The notes under the pieces were generated by a model that had not been told where the DNA came from, searched no databases, and saw only the letters and a program-made list of their open reading frames with translations. This document shows positions 29,215 through 40,597 of a stretch of DNA of 64,000 nt, piece by piece. The translations under genes were made by a program, and so were the position numbers. Origin of the DNA: Aggregatibacter segnis ATCC 33393. GTDB taxonomy: Bacteria; Pseudomonadota; Gammaproteobacteria; Enterobacterales; Pasteurellaceae. Location of the stretch: contig NZ_GL622200.1 in assembly GCF_000185305.1 (NCBI RefSeq), positions 513,252 through 577,251 of the forward strand. The letters run 5' to 3'. The first letter of the stretch is position 1. Every line of letters starts with the position of its first letter.

Positions 29215-30111
29215 ATGAACGAAGAACACTCGACCAACCAATCTGAAGTTACTAAAAAATCTTTTTTCCAATCTCTTTTCGGACGTTTCTTTCAAGGCGA
29301 ACTAAAAAATCGCGATGAGTTAGTAGAAGTGATCCGAGATTCTGAACAAAACGATCTCATCGACCAAAATACCCGTGAAATGATTGAGGGCGTGATGGAA
29401 ATCGCTGAATTGCGTGTACGCGATATTATGATTCCGCGTTCTCAAATCGTTTTCATTGAAACCGATCAGGATTTAGATTCTTGTTTGGACACCATCATTG
29501 AATCTGCCCACTCCCGTTTCCCGGTAATTGCCGATGCGGATGATCGCGACAATATCGTAGGGATTTTGCATGCGAAGGATTTGCTGAAATACCTGCGTGC
29601 GAATGCGGAAGAATTTAATCTGTTACATATGATTCGTCCGACCATGATTGTGCCGGAAAGCAAACGAGTGGACAGAATGCTAAAAGATTTCCGTTCCGAG
29701 CGCTTCCACATGGCGATTGTGGTAGATGAATTTGGTGCGGTGTCAGGTTTGGTAACCATTGAAGATGTGTTGGAGCAAATCGTCGGAGACATTGAAGACG
29801 AATTTGATGAAGAGGATGTGGCGGATATTCGCCAACTTTCCCGCCATGCTTACGCGGTGCGTGCCTTAACGGATATTGAAGATTTTAATCAACAATTTAA
29901 CACCCAATTTAATGACGAAGAGGTGGACACTGTTGGTGGTTTGATTATGCAGGCATTCGGCTATTTACCAAAACGTGGTGAAGAAATTACACTGGAAAAT
30001 CTGCACTTTAAAGTGACCTCTGCAGACAGTCGTCGCATTATTCAACTTCGCGTTACCGTGCCGGACGAATATTTGCCGGAAATGGAGAATGTCGAGAACC
30101 TAGCGGAGTAG
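29215..30111 (+). CDS. corC: CorC/HlyC-family magnesium/cobalt efflux protein
   Basis: Cytoplasmic CBS-domain protein (298 aa) named for a role in magnesium/cobalt efflux with CorA. A short N-terminus is followed by the HlyC/CorC region ([15 protein letters not shown]), two CBS domains (about 75-190, including HAKDLLKYL and [21 protein letters not shown]) and a C-terminal transporter-associated domain ([19 protein letters not shown]). ATG 29215 (MNEEHSTNQ) matches the family start; the upstream extension is not conserved and no strong ribosome site is seen. It precedes lnt as in E. coli (ybeX-lnt). Confidence 0.93.
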   Translation: MNEEHSTNQSEVTKKSFFQSLFGRFFQGELKNRDELVEVIRDSEQNDLIDQNTREMIEGVMEIAELRVRDIMIPRSQIVFIETDQDLDSCLDTIIESAHSRFPVIADADDRDNIVGILHAKDLLKYLRANAEEFNLLHMIRPTMIVPESKRVDRMLKDFRSERFHMAIVVDEFGAVSGLVTIEDVLEQIVGDIEDEFDEEDVADIRQLSRHAYAVRALTDIEDFNQQFNTQFNDEEVDTVGGLIMQAFGYLPKRGEEITLENLHFKVTSADSRRIIQLRVTVPDEYLPEMENVENLAE

Positions 30112-30190
30112 TTTTCTCCGTTTGTAAGTAGCCAATCAGCCCGTTCTTTACAAAGAGCGAAATGGCATACCAACATATTGAAAGGATAAA

Positions 30191-30211
30191 AAGCAGGCAT
30201 TTTGCCTGCTT
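30191..30211 (+). promoter_or_regulatory. Short hairpin between corC and lnt
   Basis: AAGCAGGC / GCCTGCTT stem with a five-base loop just before lnt. Not followed by a T run, so probably a processing or stability element rather than a terminator. Confidence 0.4.
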
Positions 30212-30220
30212 CACTATTTT

Positions 30221-31768
30221 ATGATGAAGAAATATCTCACTTACCTTATTGCGCTTATTTCAGGTGCCATCGGTGTATTTGCTTTTGCGCCTTTTCATTA
30301 CTGGGCCTTGTCCTATGCGTCTTTGTTCGGTTTGATTTGGGTTATCAAAACACCACAAAAATCCACCGCACTTTTATCTGCTTTTTTATGGGGCTTGAGC
30401 TTCTTTACTTTTGGGGTGAACTGGCTACATGTCAGTATTCATCAATTTGGAGAGGCTCCTTTAGCAGTGAGTTATTTCTTGGTGGTGCTGTTAGCCGCAT
30501 ATTTGTCGTTGTATCCGCTCTTATTTGCGTATTTGGTGCGCCGCTTACAGGTGCAACGAGCAGTGATGTATCCCGTATTATGGACGTTAACTGAATTTTT
30601 GCGCGGTTGGGTTTTCACCGGCTTTCCTTGGTTGCAATTCGGTTATACGCAAATTGATAGCCTGTTTGCTGGGATTGCGCCGATTTTTGGCGTTACCGGT
30701 TTAACCTTCTTGGCTATGTTCTTAAGTGCGGTCGCTTTTAACATCGTTTCTGCGTTATGGAATTCACCGAAAAAATGGAATGTTGTTTTGGCAAATAGTC
30801 TTATTTTAGTGGCTATTGGTGGGACGGCAAGTTACACATCAAAGATTAATTATGTAAAAGAAAACCCTGAAAAGGCGCTGAATGTTTCTTTAGTGCAAGG
30901 CAATATCGAACAAAATTTGAAATGGGATCCGAATTATCTGTATCAAACCATGGAAAATTATGGGCGATTAATTGGCGATAATTTGGGAAAAACGGATTTG
31001 ATTATTTTGCCGGAAGCCGCATTTCCAACCTATGAAAACAGTATTCAGCCATTTTTCCAAATGTTGCAATCTTTGGCGGAAAAAACCAATACGGAAGTGA
31101 TGGTCGGCACGATTTATCAAGATGAAACCCTTGGCAAATTATTTAACTCTATTGTGGTGGTGGGGAATCAGACGGCACCTTATCAGATGCAAACGGCAAA
31201 CCGTTATAACAAACATCATTTGGTACCGTTTGGTGAATATGTTCCGTTAGAAAGTATTTTGCGCCCGCTCGGTTCTGTGTTTAATTTACCCATGTCGGCT
31301 TTCCAAAGCGGCGCCCCAGTGCAGCAAACCTTGCTGGCAAAGAATCTGAATTTCACTGCAGCGATTTGTTATGAAATTATTCTCGGTGCGCAATTACAGA
31401 AAAATCTCACGGCAAACAGTGATTTTATTCTCACGGTGTCTAATGATGCTTGGTTTGGTAATTCCATCGGCCCGTGGCAACATTTACAAATGGCACAAAT
31501 GCGTGCGTTGGAACTTGGTAAACCGGTGATTCGCGCAACGAATACAGGCGTGACGGCATTTATTGATGCCCAAGGCAACATTGTGGCGCAAGCCCCGCAA
31601 TTTGTGGAAACGGTGTTGACGCATCGTATTGCGCCGACACAAGGTAAAACCCCTTACAGCGTCTTTGGCGATATGCCGTTATATGTCTTAAGTGCGGTCT
31701 TTTTCCTGTTGCATTTGTTAGGTATGTTGCTTCAGCGCCTGCTCTTGAAACGGGTAAGAAAAGCTTGA
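30221..31768 (+). CDS. lnt: Apolipoprotein N-acyltransferase
   Basis: Inner-membrane enzyme adding the third acyl chain to the N-terminal Cys of lipoproteins, the last step of lipoprotein maturation. 515 aa: about six to seven transmembrane helices in residues 1-205, then a periplasmic nitrilase domain. The catalytic triad is Glu265 (LPEAAFP), Lys331 (RYNKHHLVPFGEY) and Cys383 (AAICYEI), closely matching E. coli E267/K335/C387. A final transmembrane helix sits near the C-terminus. Start at ATG 30221 or the next codon. Three uptake signal sequences are embedded in the gene. Confidence 0.96.
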   Translation: MMKKYLTYLIALISGAIGVFAFAPFHYWALSYASLFGLIWVIKTPQKSTALLSAFLWGLSFFTFGVNWLHVSIHQFGEAPLAVSYFLVVLLAAYLSLYPLLFAYLVRRLQVQRAVMYPVLWTLTEFLRGWVFTGFPWLQFGYTQIDSLFAGIAPIFGVTGLTFLAMFLSAVAFNIVSALWNSPKKWNVVLANSLILVAIGGTASYTSKINYVKENPEKALNVSLVQGNIEQNLKWDPNYLYQTMENYGRLIGDNLGKTDLIILPEAAFPTYENSIQPFFQMLQSLAEKTNTEVMVGTIYQDETLGKLFNSIVVVGNQTAPYQMQTANRYNKHHLVPFGEYVPLESILRPLGSVFNLPMSAFQSGAPVQQTLLAKNLNFTAAICYEIILGAQLQKNLTANSDFILTVSNDAWFGNSIGPWQHLQMAQMRALELGKPVIRATNTGVTAFIDAQGNIVAQAPQFVETVLTHRIAPTQGKTPYSVFGDMPLYVLSAVFFLLHLLGMLLQRLLLKRVRKA

Positions 31769-31775
31769 TTCGAAA

Positions 31776-31811
31776 AACAAAAACACCGGAGATTATCCGG
31801 TGTTTTTGTTT
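31776..31811. terminator. Bidirectional terminator between lnt and infA
   Basis: Stem AAACAAAAACACCGGA / TCCGGTGTTTTTGTTT with a small loop, serving the convergent lnt and infA genes. Confidence 0.9.
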
Positions 31812-31827
31812 ATGTCATAAAGCGAAA

Positions 31828-32067
<240 letters not shown>

Positions 32068-32263
32068 TCATTTTTTCCGCCGCCTACTTTTGGCGGAATC
32101 TCATACAAAAAGTCGGTGCGGATTATACCGTTTTTGTTGGTGGCAAGAAAGTTTTTTAACGCAGATGCCCGTAGGAAGCGCTTTTTTATTGGATTCATGA
32201 TGAGAAAACCCAATAAAACTGATATATTACAAGCCGTTATTCTCAATATTTAAAGGAGAAAGT

Positions 32264-33571
32264 ATGTCTATGCAGGTTTTACTTTCAAACCAACCGGCTT
32301 CGGCGGTTTGGGGTGAAAAGGCACTCATCAGTTTTAATGAAGATAAAGCGACCCTTCATTTAACTGATTTTTCCGATCGCACTTCCATACAAAAAGCGGC
32401 ACGCAAGTTACAAAATCAAGGCATTTCTGATGTTGCACTAAGCGGAGAAGGGTGGCGGTTGGAAAATTGTTGGGCGTTTTATCAAGGTTTTTACAATGCG
32501 AAAAAACAGTTTAAATTACAGTTTCCGGCATTATCTGCGGAGCAACAACAAGAACTGAATCACCGTATTCAATGTGGCGATTTCGTGCGTGAAATCATTA
32601 ATCTGCCGGCAGCCATTTTAACGCCGGAAGAGCTTGCCCAACGCGCTGCGAAGTTTATCGGGCAAATGGTAGAACAAGCCGCTAAACAAAGTGCGGTCAG
32701 TTTTTCCATCGTTTCTCGAGAAGCATTGCTAGAACGTGGTTACCACGGTTTGTGGCAGGTGGGGAAAGGCTCGCAAAATCTGCCGGCCATGTTGCAGTTG
32801 GATTTCAACCCGACCGGCAATCCGGACGCGCCGGTGTTGGCCTGTTTGGTGGGTAAAGGTATTACGTTTGACAGTGGCGGTTACAGTATTAAACCGAGCG
32901 ATGGCATGAGCACCATGCGCACTGATATGGGGGGCGCCGCGTTATTGACAGGGGCGTTAGGCTTGGCGATTTTGCGTGGTTTAAATCAACGGGTGAAATT
33001 ATTCCTTTGCTGTGCAGAAAACTTGGTGAGTAGCCGCGCCTTCAAATTGGGCGACATTATCCAATATCGTAACGGTGTCAGCGTAGAAATTCTGAATACC
33101 GATGCCGAAGGCCGCTTGGTATTGGCAGATGGTTTAATTGATGCAGATGCCCAACAACCTCAATTTATCGTGGATTGCGCTACGTTAACCGGTGCGGCAA
33201 AAGTGGCGGTAGGCAATGATTATCACAGTGTGCTATCCATGGATGATCAGTTGGTCTCTGATTTATTCCGTGCTGCCGAGCAAGAACAAGAGCCATTTTG
33301 GCGTTTGCCGTTTGCCGAGTTGCATCGTGGGCAAATTAAAACGGCGTTCGCTGACATTGCCAATACCGGCACGGTTCCTGTGGGTGCAGGTGCTAGCACG
33401 GCAACCGCGTTTTTATCTTATTTCGTGAAAAATTATCAACAGCATTGGTTACACATTGATTGTTCTGCCACGTATCGCAAAGCCCCAAGCGATTTATGGG
33501 CGACCGGCGCGACCGGTATCGGTGTGCAAACCCTTGCCAATTTATTATTAGCTAAAGCAAAACAACAGTAA
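32264..33571 (+). CDS. pepB: Aminopeptidase B (PepB, M17 family)
   Basis: Two-metal leucyl-aminopeptidase-type exopeptidase (435 aa) acting in cytoplasmic peptide turnover. The M17 signature [14 protein letters not shown], the metal-binding [16 protein letters not shown], and MRTDMGGAA are present. The length (about 430) and N-terminus fit PepB rather than the longer PepA. AAGGAG lies six bases before ATG 32264. ndk follows after 11 bases, so the two are probably co-transcribed. Confidence 0.94.
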   Translation: MSMQVLLSNQPASAVWGEKALISFNEDKATLHLTDFSDRTSIQKAARKLQNQGISDVALSGEGWRLENCWAFYQGFYNAKKQFKLQFPALSAEQQQELNHRIQCGDFVREIINLPAAILTPEELAQRAAKFIGQMVEQAAKQSAVSFSIVSREALLERGYHGLWQVGKGSQNLPAMLQLDFNPTGNPDAPVLACLVGKGITFDSGGYSIKPSDGMSTMRTDMGGAALLTGALGLAILRGLNQRVKLFLCCAENLVSSRAFKLGDIIQYRNGVSVEILNTDAEGRLVLADGLIDADAQQPQFIVDCATLTGAAKVAVGNDYHSVLSMDDQLVSDLFRAAEQEQEPFWRLPFAELHRGQIKTAFADIANTGTVPVGAGASTATAFLSYFVKNYQQHWLHIDCSATYRKAPSDLWATGATGIGVQTLANLLLAKAKQQ

Positions 33572-33582
33572 GAGGATGTGAA

Positions 33583-34008
33583 ATGAGCTTACAACGAACC
33601 TTATCTATTATTAAACCGGATGCCGTAAAGCGTCATTTAATCGGCGCGATTTTGGCACGCTTTGAGCAACAAGGCTTCAAAGTGATTGCCGCTAAGATGG
33701 TACACTTCACCCAAGAGCAAGCGGAAGGTTTTTATGCAGAACACCAAGGCAAACCTTTTTTTGCGCCTTTGGTGGAATACATGATTTCTGCACCGGTATT
33801 CGTGAGTGTGTTAGAAAAAGAAAACGCGGTGCAAGACTACCGCACTTTAATCGGTACAACGAATCCTGAAACGGCGGCAGAAGGCACGATTCGTCGTGAT
33901 TTTGCATTAAGTCAACGGGAAAACTCGGTGCATGGTTCCGATAGCCCGGAAAGTGCGGCACGGGAGATTGCTTATTTCTTCGTTGATGATGAGATTTGCG
34001 ATTATTAA
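33583..34008 (+). CDS. ndk: Nucleoside diphosphate kinase
   Basis: Transfers gamma-phosphate from NTPs to NDPs through a phospho-His intermediate, balancing nucleotide pools. 141 aa. Begins [15 protein letters not shown], and the active-site His lies in [12 protein letters not shown]. Overlap-free but close (11 bases) to pepB, with AGAGG before the start. Two stacked hairpins follow. Confidence 0.98.
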   Translation: MSLQRTLSIIKPDAVKRHLIGAILARFEQQGFKVIAAKMVHFTQEQAEGFYAEHQGKPFFAPLVEYMISAPVFVSVLEKENAVQDYRTLIGTTNPETAAEGTIRRDFALSQRENSVHGSDSPESAAREIAYFFVDDEICDY

Positions 34009-34024
34009 GATTGCGATTTAAACA

Positions 34025-34058
34025 AAAAGCCATTTTGTCAAAACAAAGTGGCTTTTTT
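34025..34058 (+). terminator. Terminator of ndk
   Basis: AAAAAGCCA / TGGCTTTTTT stem with an internal hairpin (TTTTGTCAAAACAAA) and a T run, 16 bases after ndk. Confidence 0.75.
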
Positions 34059-34072
34059 ATTACGATAAGAAA

Positions 34073-34128
34073 AAAGTGCGGTGGATTTTTCGGATGTTTT
34101 AAAACATCTTGGAAATCCACCGCACTTC
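34073..34128. terminator. Inverted uptake-signal hairpin between ndk and mrp
   Basis: AAGTGCGGTGGATTT and AAATCCACCGCACTT face each other, with a nested GATGTTTTAAAACATC palindrome. It lies between the convergent ndk and mrp genes and can terminate mrp on the minus strand. Confidence 0.8.
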
Positions 34129-34159
34129 TATTTTATACAAGATAATTTAAGTAACGCCG

Positions 34160-35272
34160 TTACTTCACTTCGCGGAACATAATTTCGCTCGGAATCACAG
34201 AACCTTGCCAGTAAAGTTCGGTCGCAACTTTTTCCGCTAATTTCAAGAAACCTTGCGCAATTTCGCTGTCTGGCGCGGCAATTACGGTTGGTTCGCCGCG
34301 ATCCAAATCTTGACGAAGGCGGATGTGTAACGGTTGTTGTCCCAATACTTTGATATTGTATTTATCCGCAATGCGTTCTGCACCACCGGCACCGAAAATC
34401 GCTTCTTGGTGACCGCAGTTGCTGCAAATGTGCATGGACATGTTTTCCACAATACCTAATACAGGCACGGAAACACGCTCAAACATGGAAATCCCTTTTA
34501 CTGCATCCAATAGGGCGATGTCTTGTGGTGTTGTGACAACCACAGCACCTGTCACCGGAATTTGTTGGGACAGGGTAAGTTGAATGTCACCGGTGCCCGG
34601 AGGCATGTCGATCACAAGATAATCTAAGTCAGGCCATAGGGTTTCTTGTAATAGTTGGCTTAATGCGCTACTTGCCATCGGACCGCGCCAAATGGTGGCG
34701 TTGTCTTCGTCCATTAAGAAACCGATGGAGTTAGCATACAAACCGTGCGCTTCTATCGGGGTGATATGTTGGTTATCCGGTGATGTCGGGCGTTGATGTG
34801 GTGCACCAAGCATGTGCGGAATGGAAGGGCCGTAAATATCCGCATCTAAAATCCCTACGCGGGCGCCTTGTTGGTGTAATGCAATGGCAAGGTTCACAGA
34901 AACGGTAGATTTACCCACACCGCCTTTACCGGAGCTCACCGCAATAATATTTTTAACGCCTTTCACCGCAGGATGGTTGTTGGCGCGTTTAAGAGTAGCA
35001 ATTTGATAGCTAAGCTGCCATTTGACATTTTCCACTTCTGCTGCGTCTTTTAATGGTGCGGTTAACGCGTCTTTTAATTCGGCAAACGCGGTGTTCCAGG
35101 CAAAAGGCATGGATAATTCCACGCGTAGAGTATTTCCGCCTTTTTCGACTTTTTTCAATGTATTAAGAGAAATGAGATCTTTTTGCAGAGTAGCATGTTG
35201 AAAGTTTTTGAATAACTGAACAATCTGTTCCTTTTGTTGTTCCGTTAAATTTTCAGAAAATAACGTCGCCAT
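34160..35272 (-). CDS. mrp: Iron-sulfur cluster carrier protein Mrp (ApbC)
   Basis: P-loop ATPase (370 aa) that binds and transfers [4Fe-4S] clusters. An N-terminal MIP18/DUF59 domain (about 1-90) is followed by the deviant Walker A SGKGGVGKST (near 105) and Walker B-type DILDADIYGPS. The bridging Cys pair is in HICSNCGHQE. ATG 35272 (MATLFSENLTEQQ) is preceded by GGAAG; upstream in-frame codons have no support. Divergent from metG, as in many gammaproteobacteria. Confidence 0.95.
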   Translation of the reverse strand: MATLFSENLTEQQKEQIVQLFKNFQHATLQKDLISLNTLKKVEKGGNTLRVELSMPFAWNTAFAELKDALTAPLKDAAEVENVKWQLSYQIATLKRANNHPAVKGVKNIIAVSSGKGGVGKSTVSVNLAIALHQQGARVGILDADIYGPSIPHMLGAPHQRPTSPDNQHITPIEAHGLYANSIGFLMDEDNATIWRGPMASSALSQLLQETLWPDLDYLVIDMPPGTGDIQLTLSQQIPVTGAVVVTTPQDIALLDAVKGISMFERVSVPVLGIVENMSMHICSNCGHQEAIFGAGGAERIADKYNIKVLGQQPLHIRLRQDLDRGEPTVIAAPDSEIAQGFLKLAEKVATELYWQGSVIPSEIMFREVK

Positions 35273-35443
35273 AATGCTTCCTTTTTTAGTGTAGTAAATT
35301 CGTTGGTTATATTTAATCATGACCGCCTTTATCTGTTAAGTTAAAAATGCCTAAATCATGATTAAACTAGAAAAAATACCCTCAATAAGGTAACATAAGC
35401 GCCAATTTTTTTCCGTTTTTTAAGTATTTTAAAGGTCAATATT

Positions 35444-37504
35444 ATGTCGAATTCCAAGCGTAAAATTTTAGTTACTTGTGCCTTGCCGTATGCCAACGGT
35501 CCGATTCATTTAGGCCACATGTTGGAGCATATTCAAGCGGATATTTGGGTACGTTTTCAACGGATGCGCGGAAACGAAATCCATTTTGTGTGCGCCGATG
35601 ACGCACATGGTACGCCGATTATGCTAAAAGCGGACCAAATGGGCATTACGCCGGAGCAACTCATTGACGATGTACGCCACAAACATATGGCGGATTTTGC
35701 CGGTTTTAACATCAGCTTTGATAACTACCATTCCACCCATAGCGAAGAAAATCGCGAGTTTTCAGAATTTATTTACAACCGTTTAAAAGAAAACGGTTTT
35801 ATTAAAAGTCGCACTATTTCCCAACTCTATGATCCGGAAAAAGGGATGTTCTTACCTGATCGTTTTGTGAAAGGCACTTGCCCGAAATGTAAATCGCCGG
35901 ATCAATATGGCGACAACTGCGAAGTGTGCGCGGCTACTTATAGCCCGACGGAACTCATTAACCCGCGTTCTGTGGTGTCAGGCGCAACGCCGGTCATGAA
36001 AGATTCCGAGCATTTCTTCTTTGATTTGCCAAGTTTTGAAGCCATGTTGAAAAACTGGTTGGGTTCCGGATCTTTGCAATCAGAAGTGGTGAATAAAATG
36101 CAGGAATGGTTTGAAGCAGGTCTTCAACAATGGGATATTTCCCGCGACGCGCCATATTTTGGTTTCCAAATTCCGAATGCAGAAGGCAAATATTTCTACG
36201 TTTGGCTGGATGCGCCTATCGGTTACATGGCGTCTTTCAAAAATCTGTGTAAACGTGAAACCAGTATTGATTTCGACAGTTTCTGGTGTAAAGACAGTGA
36301 TGCAGAGCTTTATCATTTCATCGGCAAAGACATCATGTATTTCCACAGCTTGTTCTGGCCTGCTATGTTAGAAGGTGCAGGTTTCCGTAAACCGAGCAAT
36401 ATTTTTGTGCACGGCTATGTGACGGTGAATGGCGAGAAAATGTCAAAATCCCGCGGTACATTCATTCAAGCGGCAACCTATTTGAAACACTTGGATCCGG
36501 AATGTTTGCGTTATTACTACGCGGCGAAATTAAGTAATCGCATTGATGATTTGGATTTGAACTTAGAAGATTTCGTTCAGCGCGTGAATACGGATTTGGT
36601 GAATAAACTGGTGAATTTGGCTTCCCGTAACGCTGGTTTTATCCAAAAACGTTTTGACGGCAAGTTGGCGGCAGCATTAGATGATCAGGCTTTATTTAGT
36701 GAATTTATTGCACAATCTGAGCAAATCGCCACGTATTACGAAAATCGCGAATTCGGCAAAGCCATTCGTGAAATCATGGCATTAACCGATAAAGCCAACA
36801 AATATATTGACGATAAAGCCCCTTGGGTAATTGCGAAAGAAGAGGGCAAAGACGCGGAGTTGCAAGCGGTATGTTCCATGGGGATTCAATTATTCCGCGT
36901 GCTTATGGGCTATTTGAAACCGGTGTTACCAAAACTGGCAGAACGTGCGGAGGCTTTTTTACAAGCGGAATTAACCTGGGCAAATTTAGCGCAGCCTTTA
37001 TTAAGTCATCAAATTGCACCGTTTAAAGCCTTGTTCTCCCGTTTAGATGGTAAGCAAATTGAAACGATGATTGAGGCGTCTAAAGCGGAAAACGCGCAAG
37101 CGAACGCTACGCCTGTTGCGAAAAGTGCGGTCAAAAATACAAATGAATCTGTGGGATCTATCGAGCCAATTGCAGAGGCTATCACGATTGATGATTTTGC
37201 TAAGTTAGATATGCGAGTGGCGAAAGTATTGAAATGCGAAGCCGTGCCGGAATCCAATAAATTATTGCGCTTTGAACTGGATTTGGGCGATCACAAACGC
37301 CAAGTTTTTTCCGGTATTAAGGCGGCTTACGATAAGCCGGAAGAGCTGGAAGGTCGCTTTGTGATTATGGTGGCAAACCTTGCACCACGCAAAATGAAAT
37401 TCGGTGTGTCTGAAGGCATGATTTTAAGTGCGGGCACCGGCGGCGCGGATTTATTCCTGTTGTCTGCTGATGCAGGCGTGAAAGCGGGAATGCAGGTGAA
37501 GTAA
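35444..37504 (+). CDS. metG: Methionyl-tRNA synthetase
   Basis: Class I aminoacyl-tRNA synthetase charging Met onto initiator and elongator tRNAs. 686 aa. The HIGH motif appears as HLGH (residues 22-25), the zinc knuckle as CPKCKSP...CEVC (about 146-162), and KMSKS is present. A C-terminal dimerising tRNA-binding (EMAP-like) domain starts at about residue 580 ([14 protein letters not shown]). A low-complexity Ala/Asn linker at about 545-575 carries an uptake signal (37121-37129). Confidence 0.98.
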   Translation: MSNSKRKILVTCALPYANGPIHLGHMLEHIQADIWVRFQRMRGNEIHFVCADDAHGTPIMLKADQMGITPEQLIDDVRHKHMADFAGFNISFDNYHSTHSEENREFSEFIYNRLKENGFIKSRTISQLYDPEKGMFLPDRFVKGTCPKCKSPDQYGDNCEVCAATYSPTELINPRSVVSGATPVMKDSEHFFFDLPSFEAMLKNWLGSGSLQSEVVNKMQEWFEAGLQQWDISRDAPYFGFQIPNAEGKYFYVWLDAPIGYMASFKNLCKRETSIDFDSFWCKDSDAELYHFIGKDIMYFHSLFWPAMLEGAGFRKPSNIFVHGYVTVNGEKMSKSRGTFIQAATYLKHLDPECLRYYYAAKLSNRIDDLDLNLEDFVQRVNTDLVNKLVNLASRNAGFIQKRFDGKLAAALDDQALFSEFIAQSEQIATYYENREFGKAIREIMALTDKANKYIDDKAPWVIAKEEGKDAELQAVCSMGIQLFRVLMGYLKPVLPKLAERAEAFLQAELTWANLAQPLLSHQIAPFKALFSRLDGKQIETMIEASKAENAQANATPVAKSAVKNTNESVGSIEPIAEAITIDDFAKLDMRVAKVLKCEAVPESNKLLRFELDLGDHKRQVFSGIKAAYDKPEELEGRFVIMVANLAPRKMKFGVSEGMILSAGTGGADLFLLSADAGVKAGMQVK

Positions 37505-37519
37505 GCATCATTCCACATT

Positions 37520-37589
37520 GTAGGGACAGACTTTATGTCTGTCCGACAATCTGATGATACGAATAGGACAGGCATAAGCCTGTCCCCAC
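37520..37589. repeat. Double-hairpin palindromic repeat between metG and iscX
   Basis: Two hairpins in series: GGACAGAC/GTCTGTCC (37524-37544) and GGACAGGC/GCCTGTCC (37566-37585). Outer flanks TAGGGACAG and CTGTCCCCA are mutually complementary, so the whole can fold as one cruciform. It resembles REP-type intergenic repeats and sits between convergent genes, where it may also terminate transcription. Confidence 0.7.
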
Positions 37590-37635
37590 GGTTAAAGTTT
37601 GCGTTCAAAGTGCGGTTGTTTTTCTGAGAGAATTT

Positions 37636-37830
37636 CTACTCGTACTCTTCCAACCACTTCAGCAAAATCGCTTCTAAGATTGTTTCGTTTGATTTTTGCG
37701 GATCATCGTCAAAACCGTCTAGCTCACAAATCCAGCGGTGCAAATCGGTAAAACGAACGGTTTTGGGATCCAGATCCGGATTGTTGTCATACAACGCTTC
37801 GGCAATGCGTTGGGCGTCCGTCCATTTCAT
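37636..37830 (-). CDS. iscX: IscX (YfhJ), Fe-S assembly modulator
   Basis: 64-aa acidic protein that binds IscS and iron and modulates cluster assembly. Begins [15 protein letters not shown] and contains [18 protein letters not shown], the canonical IscX core. The start codon abuts the fdx stop (shared coordinate 37830), so translation is coupled. It is the last isc gene here. Confidence 0.96.
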   Translation of the reverse strand: MKWTDAQRIAEALYDNNPDLDPKTVRFTDLHRWICELDGFDDDPQKSNETILEAILLKWLEEYE

Positions 37831-38171
37831 TAGTGCGCCGCCTCATTTGCGTGGTTAATATTGTATTTAGGAATTTCAACGACTAAGTCTTCATCACCAA
37901 TAATACATTGGCAAGACAGTCGGCTTTCCATTTCTAAGCCCCAGGCTTTATCTAACATATCTTCTTCTTGATCGCTTGGTTCATTTAAAGAATCGCCTCC
38001 TTCACGCACTACCACATGGCATGTGGTGCAAGCGCAAGAGCCATCGCACGCGTGGTGAATTTCTACGCCAGCGTTGTGGGCCACTTCAAGCAAATTGTCG
38101 CCGGCGGCGGCATCAACTACCATGCCTTCCGGGCAAAATTCTTCATTGGGTAAAAAAATCACTTTTGGCAT
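37830..38171 (-). CDS. fdx: [2Fe-2S] ferredoxin Fdx of the Isc system
   Basis: 113-aa adrenodoxin-type ferredoxin supplying electrons for Isc cluster assembly. Cluster ligands are Cys42, Cys48, Cys51 ([10 protein letters not shown]) and Cys87 (SCQC). It lies between hscA (10 bases upstream) and iscX. Confidence 0.97.
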   Translation of the reverse strand: MPKVIFLPNEEFCPEGMVVDAAAGDNLLEVAHNAGVEIHHACDGSCACTTCHVVVREGGDSLNEPSDQEEDMLDKAWGLEMESRLSCQCIIGDEDLVVEIPKYNINHANEAAH

Positions 38172-38181
38172 TTTAACATCC

Positions 38182-40041
38182 TTACTTTCCTACAATATCT
38201 TCAACGGAGTGCCCTGCCAAAGCCGTGCGAATGGATTTGTCCATACGCCGTGCGGCAAATTCCTGCGTTGCGAAATCTAACGCTTTGATTCCTTGCTTGA
38301 TGGCAAGGGAATCGTCCAGCTGCTTTAATTGTTCCAACGAAATAATCGCATTTTTGACCGCACTTAGTTCGTCGTCATCTAATAAATCGTAATCTTGCGC
38401 GAGTGCCGAGCGCACGCTTTCCAGCACGCGTTCTGCTTCTACCCGCTGTTCCGCCAATAAGCGCGCCTGAATGTCTTCTTTGGCGTTTTCCATGGAGGCT
38501 TTTAACATATTGGCGATTTCATCGTCGGTTAAACCGTAAGACGGTTTCACTTGAATGGAGGATTGCACGCCGGTGGTTTTTTCCATGGCGATGACGCTTA
38601 ATAAACCGTCCGCGTCCACTTGATAGGTCACGCGAATGTGCGCCGCGCCGGCGGCCATCGGCGGAATGCCGCGTAGCGTGAAGCGGGCAAGAGAGCGGCA
38701 ATCGTTAACCAATTCCCGTTCGCCTTGTACGATATGCACCGACATTGCGGTTTGTCCGTCTTTGAACGTAGTGAATTCTTGCGCACGCGCGACAGGAATG
38801 GTGGTGTTGCGCGGAATGATTTTTTCCACTAAACCGCCCATAGTTTCGATGCCAAGGGAAAGCGGAATAACGTCCAATAACAATAGCTCGGAATCCGGTT
38901 TGTTGCCGGCGAGAATATCGGCTTGAATCGCCGCGCCAAGGGCGACCACTTTATCAGGATCGATAGAGGTCAGTGGTTGTTTTTGGAAAAATTCACCTAC
39001 TTGTTCGCGCACATAAGGCACTCGGGTAGATCCACCCACCATCACCACTTCACGCACATCTTCCGCTTCTACGCCGGCATCTTTTAAAGCGCGGCGACAA
39101 GCAAGCAAAGAACGTTTAACCAACGGTTGAATCAGTTCGTTAAATTGTTCTCGGGTGATACTGCCAAGCCAGTTACCGTAATGAATTTGAACTTCCATTG
39201 AATTTGAAAGTTCTTGTTTGAGGCGATTGGCTAATTCGATCAGTTCACGATATTGGCTGTCATTTTCCGGTTTTACTGCAGATTGTTCGATAATCCAATC
39301 GGCTAAGACCAAATCAAAATCATCACCACCTAGCGCCGTGTCGCCGCCGGTTGCCAACACTTCGAACACACCACGGGAGAGGCGCAAAATGGAAATGTCA
39401 AAGGTGCCGCCGCCTAAATCATACACGGCAATCACGCCTTCTTGTCCGCTATCCAAGCCGTATGCAATGGCGGCTGCAGTCGGTTCGTTTAATAAACGCA
39501 GAACATTAAGTCCAGCTAATTTTGCGGCGTCTTTGGTACTTTGGCGTTGTGCATCATCAAAATAGGCAGGTACGGTGATCACTGCACCGACAAGGTTTCC
39601 GCCTAAGCGTTGCTCACCAAGTGCGGTCAATTTTTTCAGGATTTCTGCGGAAATTTCAATCGGACTACGTACACCTTGACGTGTTGTTAATAAAGGTAAA
39701 CCGTTTTCACTGGCGACAAATTGATAAGGCAGATTCGGATAACGTTGTTGAATATCCGCAAGGCTGCGACCGATTAAACGTTTGACGGAAATCACTGTGT
39801 TTTGCGGATCTTGCGTGGCAAGTTCGGCAGCTTCATAACCGACAATCACGTTGTCATCTTTGCCAAAATGCACAACAGAGGGCAATAACGGACGATTTTG
39901 TTCGTCCAATAAAACATCACTGTGGCCGTTGCGTACGGTGGCAATCAGGGAGTTTGTGGTGCCGAGATCGATGCCCACGGCAAGTTTTTGTTGATGGGGT
40001 GCGGCACTTTGTCCCGGCTCTGCAATTTGAAGTAACGCCAT
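38182..40041 (-). CDS. hscA: Fe-S assembly chaperone HscA (Hsp70 family)
   Basis: Specialised Hsp70 (619 aa) that with HscB helps transfer clusters from IscU to targets. The nucleotide-binding domain begins [13 protein letters not shown] and contains [13 protein letters not shown]. The substrate domain recognises the LPPVK motif of IscU, which is present in the iscU product here. It follows hscB by 23 bases. Two uptake signals lie in the gene. Confidence 0.97.
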   Translation of the reverse strand: MALLQIAEPGQSAAPHQQKLAVGIDLGTTNSLIATVRNGHSDVLLDEQNRPLLPSVVHFGKDDNVIVGYEAAELATQDPQNTVISVKRLIGRSLADIQQRYPNLPYQFVASENGLPLLTTRQGVRSPIEISAEILKKLTALGEQRLGGNLVGAVITVPAYFDDAQRQSTKDAAKLAGLNVLRLLNEPTAAAIAYGLDSGQEGVIAVYDLGGGTFDISILRLSRGVFEVLATGGDTALGGDDFDLVLADWIIEQSAVKPENDSQYRELIELANRLKQELSNSMEVQIHYGNWLGSITREQFNELIQPLVKRSLLACRRALKDAGVEAEDVREVVMVGGSTRVPYVREQVGEFFQKQPLTSIDPDKVVALGAAIQADILAGNKPDSELLLLDVIPLSLGIETMGGLVEKIIPRNTTIPVARAQEFTTFKDGQTAMSVHIVQGERELVNDCRSLARFTLRGIPPMAAGAAHIRVTYQVDADGLLSVIAMEKTTGVQSSIQVKPSYGLTDDEIANMLKASMENAKEDIQARLLAEQRVEAERVLESVRSALAQDYDLLDDDELSAVKNAIISLEQLKQLDDSLAIKQGIKALDFATQEFAARRMDKSIRTALAGHSVEDIVGK

Positions 40042-40064
40042 GTTGTTTCTCGATATACTTTACA

Positions 40065-40586
40065 TTAAAAATCTAAAAGAGTCTCTTCAACTCGCTCAAT
40101 TTCTGCTTGAAGTTTTTTGATAAAACGTAATTTGTCTGTGATTGCCCGTGCGATGTCCCATTGTTGCGCATCAAGTGCGGTGGATAATTCGTCTAAAATT
40201 GCGCGGCGGGTGCGTTCGATGTCTTTAGTGAACGCCGTCAGTTCGTCGCTGTCTTTGTTATTTTCGATATTTTCTAAGGTTTCGCGCCATTCCATTTGCT
40301 GCATCAGAAAACTGATGTCTTTACTGCTTTTTTCTTCTACGTTTTCCACCTCGCCGGTGTGAATAGCAATAATGCTGTCGGCGCGGCTAATCGGATCTTT
40401 TAAGGTGCGTAAGGCATCGTTGATTTCCGCCGATTTTTGAATCGCCAAGCGCTGTTCTTGCGCAGACGCGGCGGAAAAATTATCCGGGTGCAGGGATTTT
40501 TGTAAGGCCAAATAACGCGTCGCCAATAAATCCTGATCCAGTTGAAAAGACACGGGTAAATCAAATAAAGCAAATGGATTGTTCAT
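40065..40586 (-). CDS. hscB: Fe-S assembly J-domain co-chaperone HscB
   Basis: Type III J-protein (173 aa) that binds IscU and stimulates HscA ATPase. The J domain carries the HPD motif in LHPDNFS (about residue 33). The C-terminal helical domain (about 85-173) is the IscU-binding part. Located between iscA and hscA. Confidence 0.96.
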   Translation of the reverse strand: MNNPFALFDLPVSFQLDQDLLATRYLALQKSLHPDNFSAASAQEQRLAIQKSAEINDALRTLKDPISRADSIIAIHTGEVENVEEKSSKDISFLMQQMEWRETLENIENNKDSDELTAFTKDIERTRRAILDELSTALDAQQWDIARAITDKLRFIKKLQAEIERVEETLLDF

Positions 40587-40597
40587 ACCTTTCTCGA

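Noticed and set aside
38403-39565. Long antisense frames opposite hscA
   Set aside because: Low-complexity, no ribosome sites, and hscA is strongly conserved; these are codon-bias shadows.
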